DNA from: Dyadobacter sp. CY345
GTDB lineage: Bacteria; Bacteroidota; Bacteroidia; Cytophagales; Spirosomataceae
Direction: 5' to 3'
DNA length: 64,000 nucleotides
Assembly: GCF_021502725.1 (NCBI RefSeq)
Contig: NZ_JAKFFS010000002.1
Span: 496,001 to 560,000, forward strand
Part shown: positions 1 through 7,046 of the stretch, in pieces
How positions within the stretch are numbered: the first letter of the stretch is position 1
Layout of the letters: the number at the start of each line of letters is the position of its first letter
Translations under genes and position numbers: made by a program
The notes under the pieces: model-generated
What the model saw: the letters and a program-made list of their open reading frames with translations, nothing else
Told to the model about the DNA's origin: nothing
The model's database searches: none

Positions 1-594
1 AATGGCCGGGCGTTTTTCATCAATCAGGTATTTTACTCTGATGCGTTTGAAAGTGGTATCTGATTTGAAATTGACTGTGTTTTGAAAAAAGCCGTTGTTG
101 TAAAGATATTTCTGCATCTTTTCAGCATTTTTCACTACCTCATTCCGGTCATAATATACAGGAGCTTCTCCCAAAACCCGCATCCAGAAATTGCCTTCAT
201 CTACCCGTTTTTGCGCACGTGCAAGCTTTTTCGCATACCGTCGCTGAATCTTTTCTAATTGTCTGACATTATTTTCGTGTAAACGCGATTCTTTCTGATA
301 ATTTTGCGTCACCTCGATAACCTTACGCTGTTTTTCATCTTTTTTGTAAAAAAGCTGTCCGAACTGATAGATACCAACTTTTGGAAATATCGGAAGACTG
401 AGAAAACGGCTGTTTGGTCTTTGAGGGATCAAGGCGTCAAGGTCGTCATCGCTGACCACTTTGTTACCTTTAAAAGTAGAATTGCCCAGGAAATAATTGC
501 CTGAGTCAGTACTGGTCTTGCGGGCGCAACCTGTCACTCCCAGAAAAAAAAGGAAGAAATATCCGAAATATGTAACCCTACACCTAATATTCAA
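1..594 (-). CDS. TamL/BamA-like outer membrane assembly lipoprotein (5' part, runs off the window)
   Basis: Only the N-terminal ~198 residues are inside the window; the frame is open to base 1. Read on the minus strand it begins at a TTG codon with a hydrophobic stretch ending in the lipobox LGVTGC, so it should be a lipoprotein. An in-frame TAG lies three codons upstream, which forces a start near here. The following RPNSRFLSLPIFPKVGIYQF-type segment and the later KRIRVKYLIDEKRP piece resemble the POTRA region of the Bacteroidota TamL/BamA family, which helps assemble outer-membrane proteins or link to TamB. The TTG start overlaps the ATG of the divergent methyltransferase gene by one base. 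Family assignment is from recognition of the N-terminal pattern only; the barrel is outside the window. Confidence 0.7.
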   Translation of the reverse strand, partial: MNIRCRVTYFGYFFLFFLGVTGCARKTSTDSGNYFLGNSTFKGNKVVSDDDLDALIPQRPNSRFLSLPIFPKVGIYQFGQLFYKKDEKQRKVIEVTQNYQKESRLHENNVRQLEKIQRRYAKKLARAQKRVDEGNFWMRVLGEAPVYYDRNEVVKNAEKMQKYLYNNGFFQNTVNFKSDTTFKRIRVKYLIDEKRPAI

Positions 595-1349
595 TGCTGT
601 CTAAAAATCGTATAAAATATATTAATGCTCTGAAAATCAAGAAGTACAGGCAGCTTCATGAGGCTTTTATAGTCGAAGGTGCCAAAAGTGTTCTTGAATT
701 GCTGGAATCAGAGTTTGAAACGGAATTTGTATTAGCCACCCCGGAATTTCAGCAAAAATACTCAACTATTTTGTCTGACCATAAAACTCTTATCGAAACT
801 GTCACAGCCAAGGAACTCGAAGGTCTGGGATTGTTTCAAACAAATGATTCTTGTCTGGCCGTGGCAAAGACGAAAGATAACGTTTTTTTGAGCGCAGATA
901 TGCGTGAGTATGCATTGATTTTGGACGATATCCGTGATCCCGGAAATTTGGGAACCATTATCCGTATTGCCGACTGGTATGGTATCAAAAAAATAATCTG
1001 CTCGCCAGACACGACGGATGTATATAACCCAAAGGTAATCGCTGCGAGTAAAGGTTCTTTCACGCGGGTAAATTTATTCTATACTAATCTGTCTGAATTC
1101 TTGGCTCAGCACGCAAAAGATAGAAATCTTCTTGGCGCATTTCTGGATGGAGCTTCAATTTATGAACACGCTTTTTCAACTGATGGTGGTTATGTTGTAA
1201 TGGGCAACGAATCAAATGGAATTGGCATTGAGGTGGAGTCATTTATCACACACCGGATAACCATTCCGCGGGTAGGAGAGGCTGAGTCATTGAATGTCGG
1301 AATTGCTACGGCTGTGATGCTGGATAATTTGCGGCGGGTGGTGGGGTGA
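594..1349 (+). CDS. TrmH/SpoU-family RNA 2'-O-methyltransferase
   Basis: 251 aa, normal for a SpoU/TrmH enzyme with an N-terminal substrate-binding part. It transfers methyl from SAM to a ribose 2'-OH of rRNA or tRNA. The three SpoU motifs are visible in the C-terminal half: DDIRDPGNLGTIIR (motif 1), VVMGNESNGI (motif 2) and IPRVGEAESLNVGIATAV (motif 3, the trefoil-knot SAM loop). The N-terminal ~90 residues (SKNRIKYINALKIKKYRQLH) match the L30e-like substrate-binding domain of this group. The exact nucleotide target cannot be told from sequence. It is divergent from the TamL-like gene with essentially no intergenic space. Confidence 0.9.
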   Translation: MLSKNRIKYINALKIKKYRQLHEAFIVEGAKSVLELLESEFETEFVLATPEFQQKYSTILSDHKTLIETVTAKELEGLGLFQTNDSCLAVAKTKDNVFLSADMREYALILDDIRDPGNLGTIIRIADWYGIKKIICSPDTTDVYNPKVIAASKGSFTRVNLFYTNLSEFLAQHAKDRNLLGAFLDGASIYEHAFSTDGGYVVMGNESNGIGIEVESFITHRITIPRVGEAESLNVGIATAVMLDNLRRVVG

Positions 1350-1402
1350 AGATTTATTTGTTTTGAGATAGGTTTTCTTCGTCTTTCCGGAATGTTTTTT
1401 TA

Positions 1403-1473
1403 CCGGTCGGATGGTAGAAAAAAGCCATCCGACCGGGGCGCCCCGTCCGACGGTTTTTTCACCGTCGGACGGG
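1403..1473. repeat. Double palindrome, left copy of repeat flanking the HNH-like gene
   Basis: Two perfect inverted repeats lie side by side. The first has 12-bp arms (1403-1414 and 1425-1436, CCGGTCGGATGG) with an A-rich loop. The second has 13-bp arms (1442-1454 and 1461-1473, CCCGTCCGACGGT) with a T-rich loop, and is followed by TAAGAAA. The core GTCCGACGG/GTCGGACGG is shared by both. A degenerate copy with the same order lies on the other side of the next gene. The loops are too short and the flanks lack a T-run, so this is not an ordinary terminator; it resembles a REP/MITE-type palindromic repeat. Confidence 0.85.
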
Positions 1474-1520
1474 TAAGAAAGAGTAAGTAAATTCAATTAG
1501 CTGCTAAAACTGAAACTCTT

Positions 1521-2438
1521 TTGGGAAAGACAAAAAGTAAAAAGGAACAGAAGCCTCCTGGTAAATGCATCTTTTGCGGAAATTCAGGTAATTTAACAAA
1601 GCAACATGTGTTTTCAAATATGCTAAAACAGTATATACCGAGAACACAAAAAGGCAGTCGGCATTATTTCGGAAGTGACGGTTTCAAAAAGGCAAGCGAG
1701 TTGCAAAAGCAAATCCCACACAAGGTTGATAAAGGAGATATGGGAGTTCGACAAATTCGCAACGTTTGTTCGATATGCAATAGTGAATGGATTAATAGTA
1801 TAGAACAAGAATTAAAAACATTATTAGGTGAATTAATTCTTGGAGAGGAAAAAGAAATACCGGATCAAAAAATAGCTTCTCTCGTTAATTGGATTGCGAT
1901 TACCACTATTATGGGCGAAAATACTCACATTAGTGATCGAGCAATTCACAAAGATGAAAGGAAAAAAATTAGAGAAGAAGGAAAACCAAGCGAAAATTGG
2001 CTGATATGGATAGGAGAATATTCCGGAAAGGAAACTCAACTATATAGACATGCTACACATATACCGCTAGAACCGAAAGATTTAGAAATTCCAGGATTTT
2101 CTGCATGTGATCGCCTAAACAATTGTCAATGCACGGTAATGATACATGGAAAATTATTCATTGTTGCTGCAACCATTCCTGCTGCTTCAATTAGGGGAAT
2201 TTTTTTAGAACAGATTAAAAACTTTTCTCAACAGTTAATACCAATTACACCTAAAGCTCTTAAGAACTTATCATTATTAAATAGATTTTTTGGAAATAGA
2301 GAAACTTTTGCTAAAATATGGCCAGCACAGTTAAAAGTCAACGATAACGATTTACTTGCAATATCCAACGCCATGCCAGAAATTGGAAAATTCATGGAGC
2401 GAAATGGGATAGCAACCAACGTTAGACGAATTAATTAG
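1521..2438 (+). CDS. HNH-like / zinc-binding protein of unknown role, probably acquired
   Basis: 305 aa, TTG start; a stop at 1488-1490 and absence of an in-frame ATG before the first Cys pair make this the best start. A CIFCG pair near residue 16 is followed by LTKQHVF and, ~55 residues on, by VCSICNSEWI. This CxxC...H...CxxCN layout is that of HNH/treble-clef (His-Me finger) proteins often annotated as HNH endonuclease; the His of KQHV and the Asn of CNSEW would be the candidate catalytic pair. The rest (helical, Lys/Glu-rich) is not recognised. The coding sequence is clearly more AT-rich than its neighbours and lies between two copies of a palindromic repeat, which suggests a mobile cassette. 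Nuclease activity and any defence role are inference. Confidence 0.6.
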   Translation: MGKTKSKKEQKPPGKCIFCGNSGNLTKQHVFSNMLKQYIPRTQKGSRHYFGSDGFKKASELQKQIPHKVDKGDMGVRQIRNVCSICNSEWINSIEQELKTLLGELILGEEKEIPDQKIASLVNWIAITTIMGENTHISDRAIHKDERKKIREEGKPSENWLIWIGEYSGKETQLYRHATHIPLEPKDLEIPGFSACDRLNNCQCTVMIHGKLFIVAATIPAASIRGIFLEQIKNFSQQLIPITPKALKNLSLLNRFFGNRETFAKIWPAQLKVNDNDLLAISNAMPEIGKFMERNGIATNVRRIN

Positions 2439-2481
2439 TTAAAAAGTAAATGACAGTTGTTTGTAGCTATCTTTATTACTT

Positions 2482-2548
2482 GTCGGATGGCGTAATATAT
2501 TTCGAGCTCCCGTCCGAAGGTTTTTTCTACCGTTGGACGGGTAAGAAA
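2482..2548. repeat. Degenerate palindrome, right copy of repeat flanking the HNH-like gene
   Basis: GTCGGATGG followed by the arms CCCGTCCGAAGGT (2509-2521) and ACCGTTGGACGGG (2529-2541), then TAAGAAA. This has the same element order as 1405-1480, with several substitutions and a decayed first palindrome. The two copies are in the same orientation and bracket the 1521-2438 gene, as expected for insertion into, or duplication of, a repeat. Confidence 0.75.
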
Positions 2549-2574
2549 CCAGCCAATATTAGTAACAAAAAACC

Positions 2575-3369
2575 TCACAAAACCTCCCCATCATGCGCCG
2601 CGTGATGCGCCAGTTGCTCGGCATACTCTTTCCCTAAATAACGGTCAATAAAATAATGTGCGACATATAATACCGGCGTTAGTAAAATCGCCACGGAACC
2701 CTTATAGAGATAATTGATACTACCAACAGAGAATATTTGTTTCATATCCCAGTTTCCAAAAACGTAAAAGGCAATCGTCAAAACGACAAAGCTGTCAACA
2801 AGCTGGGAAAACATCGTGGAACCGGTCGCTCTGAGCCAGATATATTTGCCTCCTGTTCTTCTGCGGAGCCAGGAAAAAACGGAAACATCCAGAATTTGTC
2901 CTAAAAGAAAAGCGACAATCGAGCCTATCATGATTCCAAGCCCCTGATTAAAAATCCGGAAAAAGGCATCGTTGATATTAAATGGATTTCCGTGACTATC
3001 TGTATTGTTAACATCCAGCCAGAATTTTGCTGGCGGTAGTTGTGTGGAAAAATAAATGGTGATGAAGGTATAAACGATAAATCCGGCTGTCAGGTAAGAA
3101 ATTCTTTTAACACCTTTCTTTCCAAAATATTCATTGATAATGTCGGAAGTGATAAATACGACCGGCCAGTTGAGTACGCCGGCGGTCATATTAAAATCCA
3201 GTTTTTCTCCGCCGATAGGCAGTTGTGCCGGTGGTAAGCCCAGCAATGCTTCAACTGAAAATATTTTCATCCCGATAATTTCCGCGATCAGTGCGTTGGT
3301 AAGAAAAATACCGCAAAGCAATAGAAAAAGCCGCTGACGTTTTTGTTCTGCTAATAAAGGTTGTTCCAT
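2575..3369 (-). CDS. Queuosine precursor transporter (YhhQ/VUT family)
   Basis: 264 aa, polytopic inner-membrane protein with about six hydrophobic segments. The family imports 7-deazaguanine precursors (preQ0/preQ1) for the queuosine modification of tRNA. Recognisable parts are LTNALIAEIIGMKIFS at the N-terminus, ADIINEYFGKK-like (here SDIINEYFGKKGVKR) after the second segment, and RATGSTMFSQLVDSFVV, a conserved pore-region motif of the VUT/YhhQ group. The length is slightly longer than E. coli YhhQ because of a loop rich in Asn and Asp (NNTDSHGNPFNIND). No queuosine biosynthesis gene is adjacent. Confidence 0.88.
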   Translation of the reverse strand: MEQPLLAEQKRQRLFLLLCGIFLTNALIAEIIGMKIFSVEALLGLPPAQLPIGGEKLDFNMTAGVLNWPVVFITSDIINEYFGKKGVKRISYLTAGFIVYTFITIYFSTQLPPAKFWLDVNNTDSHGNPFNINDAFFRIFNQGLGIMIGSIVAFLLGQILDVSVFSWLRRRTGGKYIWLRATGSTMFSQLVDSFVVLTIAFYVFGNWDMKQIFSVGSINYLYKGSVAILLTPVLYVAHYFIDRYLGKEYAEQLAHHAAHDGEVL

Positions 3370-3473
3370 AATAAAAGGAGTGGTTGAAGAAAACTGTTGG
3401 CGATTAGTTGTTAGCGAAATTGACTGAAAAATAGATTATTTGTTAATTGAAATTTTAAATAAAAGGCAAAAAA

Positions 3474-3505
3474 TTAGCTATTAGCCTCAAAAAGCTAATA
3501 GCTAA
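3474..3505. repeat. 11-bp inverted repeat between convergent-side genes
   Basis: TTAGCTATTAG (3474-3484) and CTAATAGCTAA (3495-3505) are perfect complements around a 10-base loop, in the spacer between the aminotransferase stop and the transporter start. No T-tract follows on the minus strand. The sequence style (TTAGCTATTAGC) is like the other small intergenic repeats in this window. Confidence 0.6.
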
Positions 3506-3529
3506 AACCTAATTGCCAAGCGCTACCAA

Positions 3530-4774
3530 TCAGGCAATAACATCTTCCACTGTGCGTGTAGAAAGTACTTTTCGCGTTTCGAGGAAGTATTCGATTTTAT
3601 CCATCGCCTGATTTAATTCATCAATCGTTGGCAGGAAAACGATCCGGAAATGGTCGTCCGTGATGTAATTAAATCCGGTTCCGGCGACAACCAATACTTT
3701 TTGCTCACTTAACAAATCGTAAACAAAGGATTCATCATCTTTCAATCCGAATTTCTTCATATCGATTTTTGGAAAAACATATAAAGAACCTTTCGGTTTC
3801 ACGCAAGTAATTCCGGGAATCGAAGTCAGACGGTCATAAACGAGATTCATCTGTTTGTGAAGCCGGCCTGTCGGTGCGACCAGCTCTTTTATACTTTGAT
3901 ACCCGCCCAGTGCAGTTTGGATTGCATATTGCGTCGGAACATTGGCACAAAGACGCATACTTGCCAAAAGCAATAAACCTTCAACATACGACTTCGCTTT
4001 TTGCTTTGCACCGCTCAAAATCATCCATCCACCTCTGAAACCTGCTGAACGGTAATTTTTTGAAAGCCCGCCATAAGAAACGCAAAGCGTTTCAGAAACC
4101 AACGTTCCCATCGGATGATGTAAGGCTCCATCGTATAATATTTTGTCATAGATCTCATCTGCGAAAATGATCAGACCATGTTCTTCTGCCATCTTAGCGA
4201 TGCTTTTTAAAACATCTTTTTCATAGACTGCGCCTGTCGGATTATTCGGATTGATCAAAACAATTCCCTTGGTACGGGATGTGATTTTGCTTTCCATATC
4301 TTCCAGATCAGGATTCCAGTCTGATTCTTCATCACATACATAATGAACAGGCTTGCCACCACTCAGAGCGATCGCTGCTGTCCAGAGTGGATAATCCGGA
4401 GAAGGCACAAGGATTTCATCACCAGGATTCAGCAACGCCTGCATCGACAAAAGGATTAGCTCGCTTACTCCGTTTCCAATGAAAATGTCATTGATCTCTA
4501 CATCCTGAATTCCAATTGTTTGCGTGTAGTGCATTACGGCCTTACGCGCTGAAAATAAACCCCGGGAGTCAGCATAACCCTGCGCATTGCGGATATTCAT
4601 GATGATATCGTGAACAATTTCATCCGGTGAATCGAAGCCGAATGGGGCAGGATTACCAATGTTAAGGTTATGAATTTTGAAGCCCAGGCTTTCCAATTCC
4701 AACGCTTTTTGGTAAGTAGCCCCACGAATTTCGTATTTGAGATTGTTGAGGCGCTGACTTTTTAAAAATTCCAT
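3530..4774 (-). CDS. PLP-dependent aminotransferase, AlaA-like (class I/II)
   Basis: 414 aa, full length for fold-type I aminotransferases. Key sites: SPDYPLW near 125-131, the NPNNPTG loop at 175-181, ADEIYD at 205-210 (Asp that contacts the PLP ring nitrogen) and SYGGLSKNYRSAGFRGGW with the Schiff-base lysine K239. The C-terminal arginine that binds the substrate carboxylate is likely in DDHFRIVFLP. The overall pattern matches the alanine aminotransferase AlaA (pyruvate + glutamate to alanine + 2-oxoglutarate), but substrate preference cannot be fixed from motifs. Upstream on the minus strand TAACTTTGG (4800-4808) resembles the Bacteroidota -7 box. Confidence 0.9.
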   Translation of the reverse strand: MEFLKSQRLNNLKYEIRGATYQKALELESLGFKIHNLNIGNPAPFGFDSPDEIVHDIIMNIRNAQGYADSRGLFSARKAVMHYTQTIGIQDVEINDIFIGNGVSELILLSMQALLNPGDEILVPSPDYPLWTAAIALSGGKPVHYVCDEESDWNPDLEDMESKITSRTKGIVLINPNNPTGAVYEKDVLKSIAKMAEEHGLIIFADEIYDKILYDGALHHPMGTLVSETLCVSYGGLSKNYRSAGFRGGWMILSGAKQKAKSYVEGLLLLASMRLCANVPTQYAIQTALGGYQSIKELVAPTGRLHKQMNLVYDRLTSIPGITCVKPKGSLYVFPKIDMKKFGLKDDESFVYDLLSEQKVLVVAGTGFNYITDDHFRIVFLPTIDELNQAMDKIEYFLETRKVLSTRTVEDVIA

Positions 4775-5031
4775 GCGTTTAATAAGGTCATATTGTAATC
4801 CAAAGTTAAGAAAAATCAGCTTTTATCATCTATTCTTCTCTTGTTGATCAAAGACAATTATTTTAATCTTGCAGTATCCTTGGTGTAAGAGAATTTTTCT
4901 GGTGTTTTTAAAGAAGCAGATAGCAATTAAAAAAAGTCAATTTCCACCAGTGTACCTGAGATATATGTATATTGTTTTATTAATACCTGGTAGATATTAT
5001 AAAAACAAGATCAACAAAAAATACAATCAAA

Positions 5032-5436
5032 GTGAAAAATTCAAATAAAGGCTTTCGTCAGATAGGGATAGCAGCGAGTGGTATTTTGATGATGTTTTCA
5101 GCTGAACAGGCTTTCAGTCAAAATAATAACCAGATGGTAAGAATCGCCAAAATCATCGTTGATCCCGTTCAATTGGAAGCTTACAATGGATTTCTTAAAG
5201 AGGAGATCGAAGAGTCGGTCCGTCTTGAACCCGGGGTGTTGACTTTATATGCGGTCTCTGAAAGAACTAAGCCAAATCATATTACCATATTGGAAATTTA
5301 TGCAGATTCAGCTGCCTATAAGTCGCACATCCAAACCAGACAATTTCTGAAATACAAGAATGGTACAAAAGACATGGTGAAATCCCTTGAACTAATTGAG
5401 TCTGTGCCGCTTTTACCCAGCATGAAAATAAAGTAA
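5032..5436 (+). CDS. Secreted ABM-domain protein (putative quinol monooxygenase-like)
   Basis: 134 aa from a GTG start. A Sec signal peptide is visible (hydrophobic core IGIAASGILMMF, cleavage near AFSQ). The mature part, MVRIAKIIVDPVQLEAYNGF through VLTLYAVSERT and ITILEIYADSAAYKSHIQT, has the ferredoxin-like pattern of antibiotic-biosynthesis-monooxygenase (ABM/YgiN) proteins. Cytoplasmic members oxidise quinols or bind small aromatics; an exported version is common in Bacteroidota but its substrate is unknown. It stands alone, convergent to the SusD gene, with two hairpins in between. Confidence 0.75.
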   Translation: MKNSNKGFRQIGIAASGILMMFSAEQAFSQNNNQMVRIAKIIVDPVQLEAYNGFLKEEIEESVRLEPGVLTLYAVSERTKPNHITILEIYADSAAYKSHIQTRQFLKYKNGTKDMVKSLELIESVPLLPSMKIK

Positions 5437-5454
5437 TTTATATTAATTAAGAAA

Positions 5455-5481
5455 GGCAGTCTTCAAAGTTGGAAGACTGCC
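5455..5481. repeat. Hairpin after the ABM gene
   Basis: GGCAGTCTTC (5455-5464) pairs perfectly with GAAGACTGCC (5472-5481) around a 7-base loop, starting 19 bases after the stop of the ABM gene. There is no T-run, so it may be a weak terminator or an RNA 3'-end stabiliser. The true terminator-like hairpin is the next one at 5541-5572. Confidence 0.5.
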
Positions 5482-5540
5482 ACTTCCAACCTTCAACCTT
5501 TGCCGGGATACCAGCTAAAATACTAGTTATTATAAACAAA

Positions 5541-5572
5541 AAAATCGGGCAAACAGATGTTTGCCCGATTTT
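5541..5572. terminator. Bidirectional terminator between ABM gene and susD-like gene
   Basis: AAAATCGGGCAAAC (5541-5554) and GTTTGCCCGATTTT (5559-5572) form a perfect 14-bp stem with a 4-base loop, with A-run and T-run flanks on both strands. It lies between convergent genes ending at 5436 (+) and 5596 (-). Confidence 0.85.
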
Positions 5573-5595
5573 ACAATTCAGTAAGAATTTACTGT

Positions 5596-7035
5596 TTAGA
5601 ATTTATCCCACCAAAGTTTAGTAGAAGCAAGGTCACCACCGATCGCGGTAGCGGCTGCCTCACGGCTTTCCGGATTCAATGTTTGCTCGTTGATTGGGTA
5701 GATAATTCTTACTGGAATTGCCAATCCGGCAGGAGCGTTTCCACCTGTTGGAGGAGACAATTTCGGTGCGTCCAATCTTCTCCATTCAACCCATGCTTCG
5801 TAACCACGGTTATAAAGTGCAAACCATTTCTGGGTTCCGATTTTTGTTTTGTAATCACCAGGAGCAGTTGCATAAGCAACGCCTGGCTGAGCGATATAGG
5901 CAGCTGCTTCTGCGGCTGTTCCACCCCAATATGTAATTGATGCAGTGATCGCTTTTTCATAGTGTTCAGCAGCCGTTCCTGTTGTGATAAACTGTCTTTC
6001 AACAGCTTCTGCCAAAAAGAATTCAACTTCTGAATAGTCCATAAACAGACCTTCCAATGTTGGTTCGATAATTTTCGTTCCTACTTTTGAAAAGTTGGCG
6101 TATGTGTTCAAGAATCCGTAATTGCCACCTACAAAGTTTCCATTAACAGTTGTGAAGAAAGAAGATCTTCTTGGATCGTTCAATTGATTCATTGGTGTAA
6201 TGAAAGTAGCAGCTCCAACGTAATCCTGACGCGTTGAATACAGAATATTCAAGTTTTGCGCGATTGGATTGTAGTTAGGCGGCGAGGCAATATATGGAAA
6301 TGCTGCCTTGTCTGCGTTCGAAGTGAAAACGTTAGGAGCTGCTGCTGCAACCAAAGTTTTAGCTTTGGCAGCGTCGCTGTCGGCAATTGTCATTGCCATT
6401 TTCAGTTTCAGGGAATTGCCAAACTTAACCCAGGCAGCCATGTTTCCTTTGTAAAGCAAGTCACCAGCTGTAAATCCGGTAGCAGCCGTAGAAATTGTTG
6501 GAAGCGCAGCGTCCAAACGAGCTAAAAGGTCATCGTAGATCGTTTTTGCATCGTCATATTTTGGAAGCGGGTTTGAAGCATCAAGTGCTTCCGAATATGG
6601 GACATCTCCAAAAGTATTAACAAGAATAGACCATGCATAAACTTCCATGATCTCGATCTGAGCCAACTGGTTGCTTTTTACAGCAGCAGCAAGATCCGTA
6701 TTTTCGTTTACGATTCTTTTCGACTCTTCAAGATCCGCCAAAGCATCTCTGTAGATGAACTGCCACATAGATTGAGGAATCGTTCTTGCAGTCAGGTTAT
6801 AACGAGGCTCATCCAGATATGTAGTTGTTGACCACTGCTGAACATACAAACGGAAGTTGTTTGTATTCACACTTGGCGTTGTCAGTACGTCGGCCAAACC
6901 TTTTAATGAGTTGGTGAACAACGTCACGGCCGGAACCGCAGATGCTCTTTTCTCGTCAACATTGTATTCTTCAAGGCTGTCAACACAGGCCGTCAGAAGC
7001 AAAATGGGCAAAAATAGAATAATTAACTTTTTCAT
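5596..7035 (-). CDS. SusD/RagB-family nutrient-binding outer membrane lipoprotein
   Basis: 479 aa. Signal peptide II with lipobox LLTAC (Cys17) at the start, so it is anchored in the outer membrane facing out. The helical TPR-like body (QLAQIEIMEVYAWSILVNTFGDVPYSEAL) and the ending FYNRGYEAWVEWRRLDAPKL with INEQTLNPESREAA are typical of the SusD-like_2 subgroup. It caps the TonB-dependent SusC channel encoded 11 bases upstream and binds the oligomeric nutrient. The substrate is unknown; no glycosidase or peptidase lies in the same transcript, which is more usual for peptide-type than for glycan-type SusCD pairs. Confidence 0.92.
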   Translation of the reverse strand: MKKLIILFLPILLLTACVDSLEEYNVDEKRASAVPAVTLFTNSLKGLADVLTTPSVNTNNFRLYVQQWSTTTYLDEPRYNLTARTIPQSMWQFIYRDALADLEESKRIVNENTDLAAAVKSNQLAQIEIMEVYAWSILVNTFGDVPYSEALDASNPLPKYDDAKTIYDDLLARLDAALPTISTAATGFTAGDLLYKGNMAAWVKFGNSLKLKMAMTIADSDAAKAKTLVAAAAPNVFTSNADKAAFPYIASPPNYNPIAQNLNILYSTRQDYVGAATFITPMNQLNDPRRSSFFTTVNGNFVGGNYGFLNTYANFSKVGTKIIEPTLEGLFMDYSEVEFFLAEAVERQFITTGTAAEHYEKAITASITYWGGTAAEAAAYIAQPGVAYATAPGDYKTKIGTQKWFALYNRGYEAWVEWRRLDAPKLSPPTGGNAPAGLAIPVRIIYPINEQTLNPESREAAATAIGGDLASTKLWWDKF

Positions 7036-7046
7036 ATTTCGAATTT

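Noticed and set aside
1442..1473. Intrinsic terminator after the methyltransferase gene
   Set aside because: The T-run is in the loop, not after the stem, so it does not fit an intrinsic terminator on either strand.
5709..6026. 105-aa and other frames inside the SusD gene
   Set aside because: Out-of-frame shadows of a clear SusD-family coding sequence.
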